Part shown: one piece after another, positions 10,675 through 20,239 of the stretch
How positions within the stretch are numbered: the stretch's first letter is position 1
How the letters are laid out: each line of letters starts with the position of its first letter
Assembly: GCA_016714125.1 (NCBI GenBank)
Contig: JADJNX010000002.1
Location: forward strand, 248,001-312,000
Reading direction: 5' to 3'
From: Ignavibacteriales bacterium
Lineage (GTDB): Bacteria > Bacteroidota > Ignavibacteria > Ignavibacteriales > Ignavibacteriaceae
DNA: 64,000 bases
Translations under genes and position numbers: made by a program
Notes under the pieces: generated by a model
What the model was told of the DNA's origin: nothing
Seen by the model: the letters and a program-made list of their open reading frames with translations, nothing else
Databases searched by the model: none

Positions 10675-12715
10675 ATGAAAACGAAATTCTTGTTTTTATT
10701 CTTAACAATTATTATTACCCCCCCCCCATATTTATGCACAATTAGGGAAAACCGTGTTCCCTAAAATCGGTTTTGCCGATCCTTATACTGTTTCCAAAGT
10801 TCCATTTCGGTATGGAGGAGGAGACCATCCCTTGACCGGGGATTCACTCAATAATTTCATAAATAATCAGTACTATTTCCCAATCCTAAAAACTCTTGGT
10901 CGTACACATCTGGTAACAGGTGTGGGTCAAAATGTTACACTAAATAACAATTACAATTCAAATACCAACAGATTAAAACTATTTGATCTGGGTATCGAAT
11001 GGCGACAACCTTATTCTAAATCTTTCATACATAGCTACTCAGAAGGAGCATCCGACCTTACATACCCTTATGAAGTTGGGAGTAATACTAAAGCCCCATT
11101 CTCGCCAACTGCAGGGAATTATGGTTCTGGAACTCCAAACCAGACAGCTTTTTGGTTTGGGGATCCTGTCACTCCATATACTCCGGCTACAGGTGATAAT
11201 AGATCTTTGCCTGAAAGCAAAGTTAGGTTTTGTGAGACACAACAACACCAACCCGGATTTATGCTTTACGCAAAGTTAAATAACCTGCACCAAACAGTCG
11301 CATATGTTGACCAAATTCCGGTTAAGTATAAAGTCACATTAAATGCAAAGATAACTGCTACTCAAGATCCGGATGAGATTGTAGCTATTGTCTATGTATT
11401 GAGGACTGATCAATTTATTGACGAGAATGTTAAACTTCAAAACTACAAACATTTTCAAGAACCTCCAATAAGTTACGATTCCTATCAAAATGTAAATTCG
11501 ATGGTCTGCACTTTGAAAGTTAGTGACTTTGAACAGAATGGGGAGTTCTCAAATGTTCAACTTAATTCCTACTTCTACAAAACAGAACCCTATAATTATG
11601 AAATGTATTTTGCAGTCTATTGGGCGGGAAGTGTTGATCTTTATATTGACAGAGTAATGATCAACAACCAGATGTTTGAAGATGTTTTTATCACTCAAGA
11701 TAATGACATACTACAGGGAATATCAGAAGCAGTCGCAGCAGAATACTCCGTTTACAATAATAATTCTGATAAAATAGAGGCTGAATACATTGACGAACCT
11801 CCTTTTCTTCGTGCTTTGGCATTTAATCACCTGAATAAATTAGCCTTTTCTCATGATGGAGATGGTTCATTTCACTACAATGGTGCGATGGGAGCATGGG
11901 CAGGATATCACACCGATTATATGCAGGAATTTAAAACAAAAGATTATGAAAACGAATCTGAGTTTAATCCTTACATGATTTTCGATATGTATCCATTTCC
12001 CTGGCCCGGCAGCAGTATTTACACTGCCAACCTACTGAATGCCAATGTTCAGCAAAATTTGGATTATGTGGTTAATAAACCACAAATTATTGTAGGTGGT
12101 GAGTCGGGGCTTTATCTTGATGCAGGTCTCCTGCCGGCAATATATTCGGCACAAATGAGGAAAGATGATCCCACAAACGAAAACCGTGATAATGATAGAG
12201 CTCTGTTCCACACCATGCAAGTGCAGGCAGAACATAGAACAAATGCCGCCGGTAATCTTTTGGATGAACCGGGAAAAGGGAAAAGGGCACCTACCAGAGA
12301 TGAGATATTTGCACAGGGTTGGCTTGCCCTTAATTATGGAGTAAAAGGATTGATGTTTTACATTATTCCTACAAACACCTGGAATAATGGTTCAAGTAAC
12401 TGGAATTATTACGGGTTGCTTGATCAACAAGGTAATCCATATGAAGTCATAAATGGAGGTGCAGCTATCAATGGATTGGTTCAGGATCCGGTACAAACGA
12501 TGGTCCCCAACACCAGGTATTATGCGGTGCAGGAATTTATTGATTCACTTGAAAAGATCGAAAACACTCTTCTTAATTTAAGTTGGATAGCCGGAGGCTC
12601 GTATCATCGAAAGGCTGAAAGTATTCACACCTTCCCAAAGAAATTCATAAGTGATATTGAGTCCAATTGGATTCCTGATTTTGAAGATCCTCTACATACG
12701 ATGGACCCGATTTAG
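10675..12715 (+). CDS. Giant secreted protein B, N-terminal part (glycosidase-like domain)
   Basis: ATG at 10675 starts a signal peptide (MKTKFLFLFLTIII) that meets a C10 run at 10718-10727; with nine C the frame continues into HIYAQLGKTVFPKIG and on to 12715. The domain is a paralogue of protein A: AEYIDEPPF corresponds to FYFDEPF, APTRDEIFAQGWLALNYGVKGL to the APTYDEIFAQG stretch, and YYGLLDQQG with RYYAVQEFID to GLFDD and RFYAVRDFI. It is likely a barrel-type glycosidase relative, but this is fold-level inference only. The frame breaks near the CCC at 12706-12708 and coding continues in the next fragment. The C tract could also be a phase-variable switch. Confidence 0.65.
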
Positions 12716-13638
12716 CAAGTAGTACATTTGTTGAAATAGGTATTTTCGATGAGATTGAGAGCAGTTATCGCAAATATTTCACTGTAGTGAATAGAAGGTG
12801 TAATACCGGAGACCTCGATGACAGATCGGTCAGGATTGAGATCACAAGACCGGTTACCGGATATGATGACTTCCTGTTGACAGATATCTCAACGGGGGAA
12901 ACACGGAGTCTTCATTTCAGTGGTAATACTTACTCTTTTAGAGTTGCATTGAGAAGAGCTTCAGGAAAACTCTTCAAAATTGAACCACTGATAACCAATA
13001 TTACACAAAACACTTCATTCAATTTCAGTTTAACACTTTACAGTGACCTCACAGTTTCGAGTAATGCAACTCTTACAATAGCTGAGGGTGCAACCCTTAC
13101 ATTCGAGAATCATTCACGCTTATTACTCTCAAACGGAAACCTGACTGTTAATGGTACATCTCAGAAGCCGGTTGTGTTTGACTTTCTTACTCCTTATTGG
13201 CAATCCACAACCAACGGGATTGTTAATAACTATGGTAATGTTGTATTAAACCATGCAAAGATCAAAAATGCAGCCATTGGTTACTACTCATATTCCACTG
13301 ACAATGATGACATTCAAAATTGTGAAATATTCAACAATCAGTGGGGAATTGTGATGCATTGGACCCACAGTTATGGTACAGAAAAAGCAAAGATCGTTAA
13401 CTGTAACATCCATGATAATTCAACCTGGGACAATCAGGGAAGAGGCATTACTCTATCAAATTCATCACCTAAAATATATGCAACCACAATCAGAAAAAAT
13501 GATTACGGCTTGTATTGTACAACAAATTCAAACCCCTATGATACAATTGACGAGGTTAACGGCTACAATATAATAGGACAGCAACGATGTTGGAATAATA
13601 AGCTATTATTCAACTCCAATGCTTGGGTATGTGGATGA
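12709..13638 (+). CDS. Giant secreted protein B, middle part (beta-helix)
   Basis: Coding resumes with DLASSTFVEIGIFDEIESSYRKYFTVVNRRC, the counterpart of the NAKYLYVVNKRC stretch in protein A, so the GTG at 12787 is not a start. The part from about 13000 is rich in short strands and Asn/Gly turns (LTVSSNATLTIAEGATL, GIVNNYGNVVLNHAKI), a parallel beta-helix pattern like the second half of protein A. It ends at a second break near 13600-13625, after which frame 2 carries the protein on. I see no catalytic motif in this part. Confidence 0.6.
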   Translation, partial: DLASSTFVEIGIFDEIESSYRKYFTVVNRRCNTGDLDDRSVRIEITRPVTGYDDFLLTDISTGETRSLHFSGNTYSFRVALRRASGKLFKIEPLITNITQNTSFNFSLTLYSDLTVSSNATLTIAEGATLTFENHSRLLLSNGNLTVNGTSQKPVVFDFLTPYWQSTTNGIVNNYGNVVLNHAKIKNAAIGYYSYSTDNDDIQNCEIFNNQWGIVMHWTHSYGTEKAKIVNCNIHDNSTWDNQGRGITLSNSSPKIYATTIRKNDYGLYCTTNSNPYDTIDEVNGYNIIGQQRCWNNKLLFNSNAWVCG

Positions 13639-14713
13639 TGAACAAGGTGGTATTCTAATTTCCGGTGGTGGAAATACTATAAAAAGCAACTCCTTATTCA
13701 ATGTAAAGTCTTATGACTACAGTAATATCTATGTGGAACGGGATTACTGGGGTACAAGAGACCCGGCGTTGTTTAACATATATTCAGACAATACCAGTGC
13801 GATATATACCGACTATTATCTGGATGATCAGCCCTCAAGTTCAATTCAATCCGGATTGGCTGGTAAAACAACAATGAAGATAGATGCCGAATGGATGCCT
13901 CCGAGTCAGGGGAACTTCACATCAGGAGGTCAATCCAATTTGTTAAGAGCTGCAATAAGACAGATAAGAAAAGGACACATGACTGCTGCAAGGGCTATAT
14001 TACTTCCATTGCTCAATAACCCGGAAAACATGCAGATGTCATGTGAAGCATTGGAGATTTATGGAAAGACATATCATCCTGAAGATATTGAAAGTTTCTT
14101 CTCAGTACTTCTTTCAGTCGGTAACCGACCCGTTAAAAATGATCTTACAGCAAAGGCTCTGTTTTTGCTTTCAGAATATCAAACCGACAGAAAAGAGACT
14201 CATCTGACAAACCTGATATCAGTTTATCAGGGAACTGACCATGCAGCAAGAGCATCTTATCTGAAAATTGTTCACATGACTGGAGAGGGAAACAGAATTG
14301 AAGAGATTGATGCTCTGAAAGGTGATATGAACAGATTATATCCTTTGAGTTCATATACAAAAGAAGTAAATTACCTGATAGTTTCAGGCTCCAATATGAT
14401 GAAACCTTCAACAGCAACAACAACTGAGACTCTACCTTTTGAGTACAAGATTATAGGTAGTTATCCTAATCCATTTAACCCGGAGACTACAATCAGGTAT
14501 TCACTTGGTGGAGAGAGTGATGTAGATGTTGAGATATTCGACATTAACGGTACAAGAGTGTTGAACGGAAAAGAGACAGGTAAACAAGCAGGTATTTACA
14601 ACTACAAATGGAACGCATCAGCACATGCCAGTGGTGTATATTTTGTGAGAATTACTGCAAGAGGAACAAATGGCTTATATACATTAACTTCTAAACTGAT
14701 GTTAGTGAAATAG
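13619..14713 (+). CDS. Giant secreted protein B, C-terminal part (helical repeats, T9SS domain)
   Basis: This is the final fragment of the gene from 10675. A short strand-rich segment (GGILISGGGNTIKSN) closes the beta-helix. Helical TPR-like repeats follow (LLRAAIRQIRKGHMTAARA, then KADLTAKALFLLSEYQ-like text), then the T9SS type A domain (GSYPNPFNPETTIRYSL to LTSKLMLVK). Total protein B length is about 1,345 residues, very near that of protein A. The FG-GAP gene starts 11 bases downstream, so the two form an operon. Confidence 0.7.
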   Translation: MLGYVDDEQGGILISGGGNTIKSNSLFNVKSYDYSNIYVERDYWGTRDPALFNIYSDNTSAIYTDYYLDDQPSSSIQSGLAGKTTMKIDAEWMPPSQGNFTSGGQSNLLRAAIRQIRKGHMTAARAILLPLLNNPENMQMSCEALEIYGKTYHPEDIESFFSVLLSVGNRPVKNDLTAKALFLLSEYQTDRKETHLTNLISVYQGTDHAARASYLKIVHMTGEGNRIEEIDALKGDMNRLYPLSSYTKEVNYLIVSGSNMMKPSTATTTETLPFEYKIIGSYPNPFNPETTIRYSLGGESDVDVEIFDINGTRVLNGKETGKQAGIYNYKWNASAHASGVYFVRITARGTNGLYTLTSKLMLVK

Positions 14714-14724
14714 GAGGTAAGGCA

Positions 14725-16419
14725 ATGAAAAAAATCATGTATCTTTCAATTATTATATTAGCATCTAATACATTTGCACAAACTAATGTTTTTGATAATC
14801 TGCTATTCAGGTTTAAATGTAACACCATTGACTCCATTGCATATAATCAAGGTGGAGGAGTAGATATCGGCACAAAGATCGCAACTCTTGGCGACTGGAA
14901 TGGTGATGGTATGGATGAGTTCCTGTTGATTTCATGTAGCGATGTGAATATCCCAACTGGTTCAAAAATAGAAGGTTACAGATACATGATATTTGAGGGG
15001 GGGAATCCCCCCCCTCCCATGCCAAAGTATCACTGGTTCCTTGACATCAATGGACTCATACAAATAGCAGATATAGACCCAATCATCTACGACTTTAACA
15101 ATGATGGTTATTTAGATATCTTTAAGTTTAGATTGTACACTAATATAAAAGATACTTTAGATATTTATTATGGAGGTCCTTCCTTCGATACTATTCCAGA
15201 CCTTAGCTTGCCGGCTCCAGGTATACATAGCGGAGGTAGTTGGGATTTTGTTTATTGGGGTTCTCTCTCAACCATCGGTGATTTTAACGGTGATGGAGTA
15301 ATGGAACTAATAATGTCCAGTATGAATAGACTCTATTCCGGAGGAGGTAAGTATGGCTTTTTGTTGTTTTTACCTATAACAAACCCATTGACTACATCTA
15401 ATTATTATGTAGGGCTCCCCGATACTCTTACCAGAAGAGAAGGGTTTTCAACTACCATCTTAACTAGCGGAGATATTAACGGAGATGGATTTACGGACAT
15501 ATTAGTGAATACTGATACTCTAAACTCAAGTAATAATATCAGCTATACAAAAACTCTGGGAACCAAACTCATCTTTGGAAACCCTCAGTATTCAATGGAT
15601 AATTATGTTTTCTTTTCGGAGGACACAATGTATGCAACGAATATGCGAATAATACCCGACATAAACGGGGATGGAATGGCTGAGTTGATGTGGACAAAAG
15701 AACTTCCCGGTTCCTATGTACAAATCAGTTTCGGAAAAAGAGGATCTGGTCATCTACTTACAAAGGATGTATCTTTCCCGTTAACAGGTACGGCAATGAA
15801 GACACCAAAACTACTTGGAGATGTTAACGATGACGGGTATAATGATCTTGGATTTGTGTCATATTCTTTCATTGGTGGTTCACTTGTTTTGCTTGGGGGT
15901 CCCACCCCCGTGATAAGCAGACGATATACCGATTCTTATCATCGCCACATGGGGCAAGTGGGAGACATAAACGGAGACGGAGTTGATGATTTTGCTGCCG
16001 GGGAATTTCACGGTAACGGTGGAGGAAGTATATGCCAAAAATTGGAGTGGGGCCAACCTCTTTATTATATGATTTGGTCAGGAGACACTACTGCGATAAA
16101 CCCGAGTGGGATAGAGGACGAGTTACTCCCTGGAGGATATAACATTGAGATAAATCCCTATCCTAATCCCTTTAATCCTGAAGTGAAGGTTGAGTATCTT
16201 CTTCCGGAATCGGGAGAGGTAGATCTTTCCGTTTTTTCTTCACTTGGAGAAGAGATTATTTCAAAAAATCTCTCCTATCGGAACAAAGGTAAAAACGAAA
16301 CAACTCTTGATTTTTCAGGATTAAATGTTCCAAGCGGGGTTTATCTACTTCGGTTAGCCCTTCAAACCCAGAACAAAGGAACAATGGTAAAAACCACAAA
16401 ACTTGTGTTTATGAAATAA
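14725..16419 (+). CDS. FG-GAP/VCBS repeat protein with T9SS sorting domain
   Basis: The product has 564 residues. A signal peptide (MKKIMYLSIIILASNTFAQ) is followed by at least seven DxNxDG loops (DWNGDGMDE, DFNNDGYLD, DFNGDGVME, DINGDGFTD, DINGDGMAE, DVNDDGYND, DINGDGVDD), which mark beta-propeller blades binding calcium. The C-terminus is a T9SS type A domain (NPYPNPFNPEVKVEYLL to TTKLVFMK). It is related to the gene at 2705 but not identical. GGAGG precedes the ATG. Around 14996-15013 the coding strand contains G7-AAT-C8, a near-perfect palindrome in which indels would be easy; the frame as given is open. It is probably a surface partner of protein B. Confidence 0.85.
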   Translation: MKKIMYLSIIILASNTFAQTNVFDNLLFRFKCNTIDSIAYNQGGGVDIGTKIATLGDWNGDGMDEFLLISCSDVNIPTGSKIEGYRYMIFEGGNPPPPMPKYHWFLDINGLIQIADIDPIIYDFNNDGYLDIFKFRLYTNIKDTLDIYYGGPSFDTIPDLSLPAPGIHSGGSWDFVYWGSLSTIGDFNGDGVMELIMSSMNRLYSGGGKYGFLLFLPITNPLTTSNYYVGLPDTLTRREGFSTTILTSGDINGDGFTDILVNTDTLNSSNNISYTKTLGTKLIFGNPQYSMDNYVFFSEDTMYATNMRIIPDINGDGMAELMWTKELPGSYVQISFGKRGSGHLLTKDVSFPLTGTAMKTPKLLGDVNDDGYNDLGFVSYSFIGGSLVLLGGPTPVISRRYTDSYHRHMGQVGDINGDGVDDFAAGEFHGNGGGSICQKLEWGQPLYYMIWSGDTTAINPSGIEDELLPGGYNIEINPYPNPFNPEVKVEYLLPESGEVDLSVFSSLGEEIISKNLSYRNKGKNETTLDFSGLNVPSGVYLLRLALQTQNKGTMVKTTKLVFMK

Positions 16420-16429
16420 ATCTGTTTCA

Positions 16430-16465
16430 AAAAGCTGTCATCAGAAATGGTGGCAGCTTTTTTTT
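16430..16465 (+). terminator. Terminator of the protein B operon (copy 2 of a repeated terminator)
   Basis: AAAAGCTG/CAGCTTTT hairpin with the same loop sequence as 10245-10281, then eight T. It begins ten bases after the stop codon. Confidence 0.8.
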
Positions 16466-16660
16466 GTTTAGTAGCGAAGTATCAGAGTAGCGGAGTAGCG
16501 AAAATAAGTACTCAAGTAAGCCAGTTCTCTCCCTGGTTCTTTTCTCATTTCATAATAATTGTGAGGGGCGCAATTCCCATTATTTTTGTTTTACCTCATT
16601 CATCAAATGTTCCCCACTAAACCTTTTCAAAGACCGTCCATAAAACAATAAATTAATTAC
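16466..16660. repeat. AGTAGCGGAG-type repeats and AT-rich spacer
   Basis: Bases 16470-16505 hold several degenerate copies of AGTAGCGAAG/AGAGTAGCGG, as after the terminator at 10281. The remaining spacer up to the secA promoter shows nothing recognisable. Confidence 0.4.
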
Positions 16661-16692
16661 ATTGTTATTCTCTACCATAATAACTAAATTTG
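16661..16692 (+). promoter_or_regulatory. Bacteroidota-type promoter of secA
   Basis: ATTG at 16661-16664 and TAAATTTG at 16685-16692 are separated by 20 bases, matching the TTTG-N19-21-TAnnTTTG pattern of the Bacteroidota primary sigma factor. The secA ATG follows 34 bases later. Confidence 0.5.
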
Positions 16693-16725
16693 CAAGCTAT
16701 AATAAAATTTTGGAGCAGACACTAA

Positions 16726-17613
16726 ATGTTAAAATCGGTTTTAAAAGCCATTTTTGGCGATAAACACAGCCGTACCTACAAAGAATTACTACCTATCGTA
16801 CAAGAAATAAATGAGCATTTTGAACAACTTGCTTCATTAAGTGACTTCGAACTCAAGGAAAAAGTAAAAGGGTTTAAGGATCATCTAAACAAAGAAACTG
16901 AAGAGATCCGGAATAAAATTGAAGAGATTCGTTTACAACTTACGAGTGTAGAGGGCGAAGTTGCAAACGCAACCGAACTCCACGATGAAATTGAACAGCT
17001 TGAACAGGAACTTGATGATAAATATGAAGACCTGCTTGATGAGATGCTCCCCGAAGCTTTCGCAGTTGCAAAAGACACCTGCAGAAGATTGGTTGGTCAT
17101 TCCTATACTGTTATGGGACAAAAAGTAACCTGGGACATGGTTCCCTACGATGTTCAGCTTATGGGCGGAATTGTCCTTCACCAGGGTAAAATTGCTGAAA
17201 TGGCAACAGGTGAAGGTAAAACCCTGGTAGCTACACTTCCTCTTTTTCTCAACTGCCTCACAGGCAGGGGTGCTCACCTCGTAACTGTTAATGATTATCT
17301 CGCACAGAGAGATTCCGAGTGGATGGGTGAAATATTTAAGTTCCACGACCTTACAGTTGGTGCCATTCTTGGTACAATGAATCCTGACAAACGCAGAATT
17401 TCTTATGGCTGTGATATCACCTACGGAACCAATAACGAATTTGGCTTTGATTATCTGAGAGATAACATGGCAATCGATCCCGAACATCAGGTGCAGCGTA
17501 AACATATTTATGCCATCGTGGATGAGGTGGATTCAGTGCTTATTGATGAGGCACGAACCCCGCTTATTATATCGGGTCCCGTTGATACCGACAATCAAAA
17601 TTTGATGAAATGA
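16726..17613 (+). CDS. secA: Preprotein translocase SecA, N-terminal fragment
   Basis: SecA is the ATPase that drives precursor proteins through SecYEG. This fragment holds nucleotide-binding domain 1: Walker A MATGEGKT near residue 160, the VNDYLAQRD motif, TYGTNNEFGFDYLRDNM, and the DEVDS Walker B motif. Residues 60-100 form a charged coiled insertion often seen in Bacteroidota SecA. The frame ends in NQNLMK because one T is missing in the run at 17598-17602; restoring it gives NQNFDEMKPKIERLH and joins the next fragment. SecA is essential, so an assembly or read error is far more likely than a real break. Confidence 0.95.
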   Translation: MLKSVLKAIFGDKHSRTYKELLPIVQEINEHFEQLASLSDFELKEKVKGFKDHLNKETEEIRNKIEEIRLQLTSVEGEVANATELHDEIEQLEQELDDKYEDLLDEMLPEAFAVAKDTCRRLVGHSYTVMGQKVTWDMVPYDVQLMGGIVLHQGKIAEMATGEGKTLVATLPLFLNCLTGRGAHLVTVNDYLAQRDSEWMGEIFKFHDLTVGAILGTMNPDKRRISYGCDITYGTNNEFGFDYLRDNMAIDPEHQVQRKHIYAIVDEVDSVLIDEARTPLIISGPVDTDNQNLMK

Positions 17614-19811
17614 AACCCAAGATTGAAAGACTGCACAGACTTCAATCGAACTTCGTCTCTTCCATCCTCGCAGATGCAGAGAAAAAATTAACGGCTGAAC
17701 CCTCTAAAGATGAGGTAACTGAAGCCGGTATCAGCATTTTTAGAGCATTCAGAGGACTCCCAAAACATAAAAAGTTGATGAAAGTTGTCTCTGAACCTTC
17801 ATACAAACAGTTGATGCAAAACACCGAACTGGAATACCTCAAAGATAAAGCAAAAAATATGCATGTCATCGATGAGGAACTCTATTTTGTGATTGATGAA
17901 AAAAACAACTCAATTGAACTGACAGAAAAAGGGAGAGAAGAACTTGCCAAGGGAACACCCGAAGGAAAAGACTTTTTTGTACTCCCCGACTTTGGTTACG
18001 AAATAAGCAAACTTAAAAACGACACTTCCCTTACCGAAGAAGAAAAGAAGAAAAAGGAAGAATTCCTTCACTATGAGTATTCTGAAAAATCGGACAGACT
18101 GCATACAATCAATCAGCTCCTAAAAGCATATACACTTTTTGAAAAAGATGATGAGTATGTAATAACTGAAGATGGCAAAATTGCAATCGTTGATGAATTT
18201 ACAGGTAGAGTTCTCCCCGGAAGAAGATATTCTGACGGACTCCATCAGGCGATTGAAGCAAAAGAGAATGTTAAAGTTGAACGCGACACCCAAACCCTTG
18301 CAACCATTACACTTCAGAACTACTTCAGAATGTATAAAAAACTTGCGGGTATGACGGGTACTGCCGAAACTGAAGAAGGCGAGTTTTTTGAAATCTATAA
18401 ACTTGAGGTTGTGGTTGTCCCAACAAACAGACCCATGACAAGAGATGATGAAGATGACCAGATTTACAGAACCAAACGGGAAAAATTAAATGCCGTTGTT
18501 TCTCAATGTGAAGAACTCAGGAAACAAGGTAGACCTGTTTTGGTAGGTACAACTTCAGTGGAAGTTTCTGAAACAATCAGCAGAATGTTGAGAGTTAAGG
18601 GAGTTCCTCACAATGTACTTAACGCAAAACAACATCAACGGGAGGCTGAGATAGTTCAGTCGGCAGGCCAGCCCGGTGCAGTTACCATTGCCACCAACAT
18701 GGCAGGTAGAGGAACTGATATTAAACTTGGGGCAGGAGTTGTTGATAAAGGAGGTCTCTTTATCCTTGGAACTGAAAGACACGAATCCCGCCGTATCGAT
18801 CGTCAGTTAAGAGGAAGAGCCGGTCGCCAGGGTGATCCCGGAACCACTCTCTTTTTCCTCTCTCTTGAAGATGATCTTTTAAGACTTTTTGGAAGTGACA
18901 GGGCTGCCGCCATTATGTCACGAGCCGGATTTGAGGAAGGTGAGGTAATTAAACATCCAATTATCACCCGTTCCGTGGAAAGAGCTCAGAAAAAAGTTGA
19001 AGAGAACAACTTCGCAATAAGAAAAAGATTGCTCGAATACGATAATACAATGAATCAGCAGAGAACCATTATTTATTCCAGAAGAAACCGTGCCCTTCAC
19101 GGTGAAAGACTTAAGACCGAAATTCTTGAGATGATGGAAGAGTATATTGCCGATCTCGTTGGTAAATATTATGGTAATGCTGAGATAGAATTACTTGAAA
19201 AAGAACTTGACACTCACCTGCTTCTGAATATCAGATTCGACAGAAGTGAATGGGAGCTGTTAAACAAAAACGGCGTAACAGAAAAAGTTATCAAAGCTGC
19301 CACTGATTATTATGAACATAAAGAGTCAATGCTTTCCTCCGATATGATGGCAAGAATTGAAAGGTATGCTTTCCTTACTATCATCGATAACAAGTGGAAA
19401 GAACACCTTCGCGATATGGATGACCTGAAGGAGGGTATTAATCTTCGTGCCTACGGTCAGAAAGATCCACTCATTGAGTATAAAAATGAAGCATTTACTC
19501 TCTTTTCTGATCTGCTTGACACCATCAGGAACGAAACGGTGCAAATAGCATTTAAACTCTACCCTGCTCAACCTGAACATGTTCAGATTTCCCGCAGACC
19601 CGAGAGAAGACCACAAAGAACCATTAAAGAGTCCGCTGAAAATGCCGGAATGCAGGGTGGTGGTGGATATGTGCCAACTCCAAAAGAGCAGGACGCCGGT
19701 CCGGTTGGGAAACCTCAACCCGTGAAAGTATCTGAAAGAATTGGCAGAAATGACCCCTGCTGGTGTGGAAGTGGTAAAAAGTATAAACAATGCCACGGCA
19801 AAAATGCTTAA
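17610..19811 (+). CDS. secA: Preprotein translocase SecA, C-terminal fragment
   Basis: This is the remainder of SecA, 733 residues. It contains the preprotein cross-linking region, the EFTGRVLPGRRYSDGLHQAIEAKE stretch, domain 2 with TNMAGRGTDI and GTERHESRRIDRQLRGRAGRQGD (arginine-finger region), the helical scaffold, and a SEC-C zinc-binding tail CWCGSGKKYKQCH, which binds SecB or ribosomes in other bacteria. Together with the first fragment the length is about 1,030 residues, normal for Bacteroidota. The P-II gene starts 15 bases after the stop. All the T9SS cargo proteins in this window need SecA for the first membrane step. Confidence 0.95.
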   Translation: MKPKIERLHRLQSNFVSSILADAEKKLTAEPSKDEVTEAGISIFRAFRGLPKHKKLMKVVSEPSYKQLMQNTELEYLKDKAKNMHVIDEELYFVIDEKNNSIELTEKGREELAKGTPEGKDFFVLPDFGYEISKLKNDTSLTEEEKKKKEEFLHYEYSEKSDRLHTINQLLKAYTLFEKDDEYVITEDGKIAIVDEFTGRVLPGRRYSDGLHQAIEAKENVKVERDTQTLATITLQNYFRMYKKLAGMTGTAETEEGEFFEIYKLEVVVVPTNRPMTRDDEDDQIYRTKREKLNAVVSQCEELRKQGRPVLVGTTSVEVSETISRMLRVKGVPHNVLNAKQHQREAEIVQSAGQPGAVTIATNMAGRGTDIKLGAGVVDKGGLFILGTERHESRRIDRQLRGRAGRQGDPGTTLFFLSLEDDLLRLFGSDRAAAIMSRAGFEEGEVIKHPIITRSVERAQKKVEENNFAIRKRLLEYDNTMNQQRTIIYSRRNRALHGERLKTEILEMMEEYIADLVGKYYGNAEIELLEKELDTHLLLNIRFDRSEWELLNKNGVTEKVIKAATDYYEHKESMLSSDMMARIERYAFLTIIDNKWKEHLRDMDDLKEGINLRAYGQKDPLIEYKNEAFTLFSDLLDTIRNETVQIAFKLYPAQPEHVQISRRPERRPQRTIKESAENAGMQGGGGYVPTPKEQDAGPVGKPQPVKVSERIGRNDPCWCGSGKKYKQCHGKNA

Positions 19812-19826
19812 AGATCGGAAACGGAT

Positions 19827-20165
19827 ATGAAAAAGATTGAAGCAATTATCCGCCCATTCAAGCTTGACGAAGTTAAAGAAGCCCTTATCGAAGAGGGCTT
19901 CAAAGGCTTGACTATCACCGAGGTGAGAGGATATGGCAGGCAAAAGGGACATAAAGAAGTGTATCGCGGAAGTGAATACCGGATTGAGTTTGTCCCCAAG
20001 ATGAAGATTGAACTTGTGGTTGAGTCTGACAGGCTTGAAGCTGCGATAGAAGCCATCATTAAAAATGCGAAAACAGGCCAGGTTGGTGATGGAAAAATCT
20101 TCATTACCGATGTCTCCGATGTGATCAGAATAAGAACAGGTGAATCAGGAATTGATGCTCTTTGA
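19827..20165 (+). CDS. glnB: Nitrogen regulatory protein P-II
   Basis: The product is a 112-residue trimeric signal protein that senses 2-oxoglutarate, ATP/ADP and glutamine status. The start MKKIEAIIRPFKLDEVKEAL, the T-loop YGRQKGHKEVYRGSEYRIEF with the Tyr that can be uridylylated, and the C-terminal signature TGQVGDGKIFI are all present. Distinguishing GlnB from GlnK needs context; no amtB transporter or glutamine synthetase gene is adjacent. It follows secA by 15 bases and may be read with it. Confidence 0.93.
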   Translation: MKKIEAIIRPFKLDEVKEALIEEGFKGLTITEVRGYGRQKGHKEVYRGSEYRIEFVPKMKIELVVESDRLEAAIEAIIKNAKTGQVGDGKIFITDVSDVIRIRTGESGIDAL

Positions 20166-20239
20166 TTTTTATTTGCATTGAATAAAGTCTGCTTATTCTC
20201 TAAATTCCTCTGATATCTTATAAATTTTCGGAATCCACT

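Noticed and set aside
16933..17505. 190-codon antisense frame inside secA
   Set aside because: It lies wholly within a clear SecA reading frame and has no recognisable domain.
17598..17613. Programmed ribosomal frameshift in secA
   Set aside because: No slippery heptamer or downstream structure is evident, SecA is not known to use one, and many other genes here show the same kind of single-base break.
19326..19952. 208-codon antisense frame across the secA end and the P-II gene
   Set aside because: Both sense genes are certain; the antisense product is low in structure and has no ribosome site.
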